A DNA stretch of 64,000 bases from Reichenbachiella faecimaris. GTDB lineage: Bacteria > Bacteroidota > Bacteroidia > Cytophagales > Cyclobacteriaceae. Numbering within the stretch: position 1 is the first letter of the stretch; every line of letters starts with the position of its first letter. Made by a program: the position numbers and the translations under genes. The notes below the pieces were generated by a model that was not told the origin of the DNA, ran no database searches, and saw only the letters and a list, made by a program, of their open reading frames with translations. Positions 63,941 to 64,000 of the stretch are shown here, piece by piece. Location: assembly GCF_900176375.1 (NCBI RefSeq), contig NZ_FWYF01000001.1, positions 1-64,000 of the forward strand, given 5' to 3'.

Positions 63941-64000
63941 AATCCTTAAGGGTTTAAAACTATTTCAACCTCTGCTGACTAAATAGGCTAGATAGCAGAT

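Overview
The window is a chromosomal segment of a member of Bacteroidota, most likely a marine or gliding Cytophagales relative (the order is my inference). The evidence is type IX secretion (T9SS) cargo with a gliding-type C-terminal domain, a PorP/SprF protein, a TonB-dependent receptor, low GC, almost no Shine-Dalgarno sequences, and -7 boxes of the TAnnTTTG type. I saw no rRNA, tRNA, CRISPR array, transposase or phage gene.

Layout. 1-11212 (minus): a T9SS surface-protein operon of a PorP/SprF protein with a C-terminal SPOR-like extension, a 1114-aa FG-GAP/Ig protein and a giant adhesin-like protein that leaves the window at the left edge. 11472-12725: a beta-barrel protein and a TerB-like protein. 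12872-19468 (plus): trpEGDCFBA behind a leader that encodes a peptide with three consecutive Trp codons followed by an intrinsic terminator, i.e. a trp attenuator. 19983-24041: two POT peptide transporters and a small barrel protein. 24169-24807: beta-carbonic anhydrase. 24917-34788: small membrane proteins, a membrane protein with a zinc-ribbon tail, an OmpR-type two-component system and a tripartite RND efflux operon. Three copies of an ATTATTCAGAAT-type motif link these promoters. 34814-42896: two MITE-like inverted-repeat elements, an ABC permease, a TetR regulator with a long palindrome, dipeptidyl peptidase III and a deoxynucleoside kinase. 43028-48952: O-methyltransferase, lytic transglycosylase, GAF histidine kinase, and dnaX whose tau form needs a -1 shift at an A10 run. 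48977-57311 (minus): TPP-riboswitch-controlled thiamine operon (TonB receptor, thiS, thiC, thiE/tenI-like, thiD, thiE, thiG, thiH). 57497-63896: nadR-like kinase, pnuC, PAS-LuxR regulator, small stress-type proteins, a LytS/LytR pair and a CvfB-like S1 protein.

The most interesting signals are regulatory: the trp attenuator, the dnaX slip site, and the repeated operator-like motif tying a two-component system to an RND pump and to two small inner-membrane proteins, one of which appears frameshifted. Coordinates and motifs were read by eye; family names rest on recognised motifs and no database search was run.
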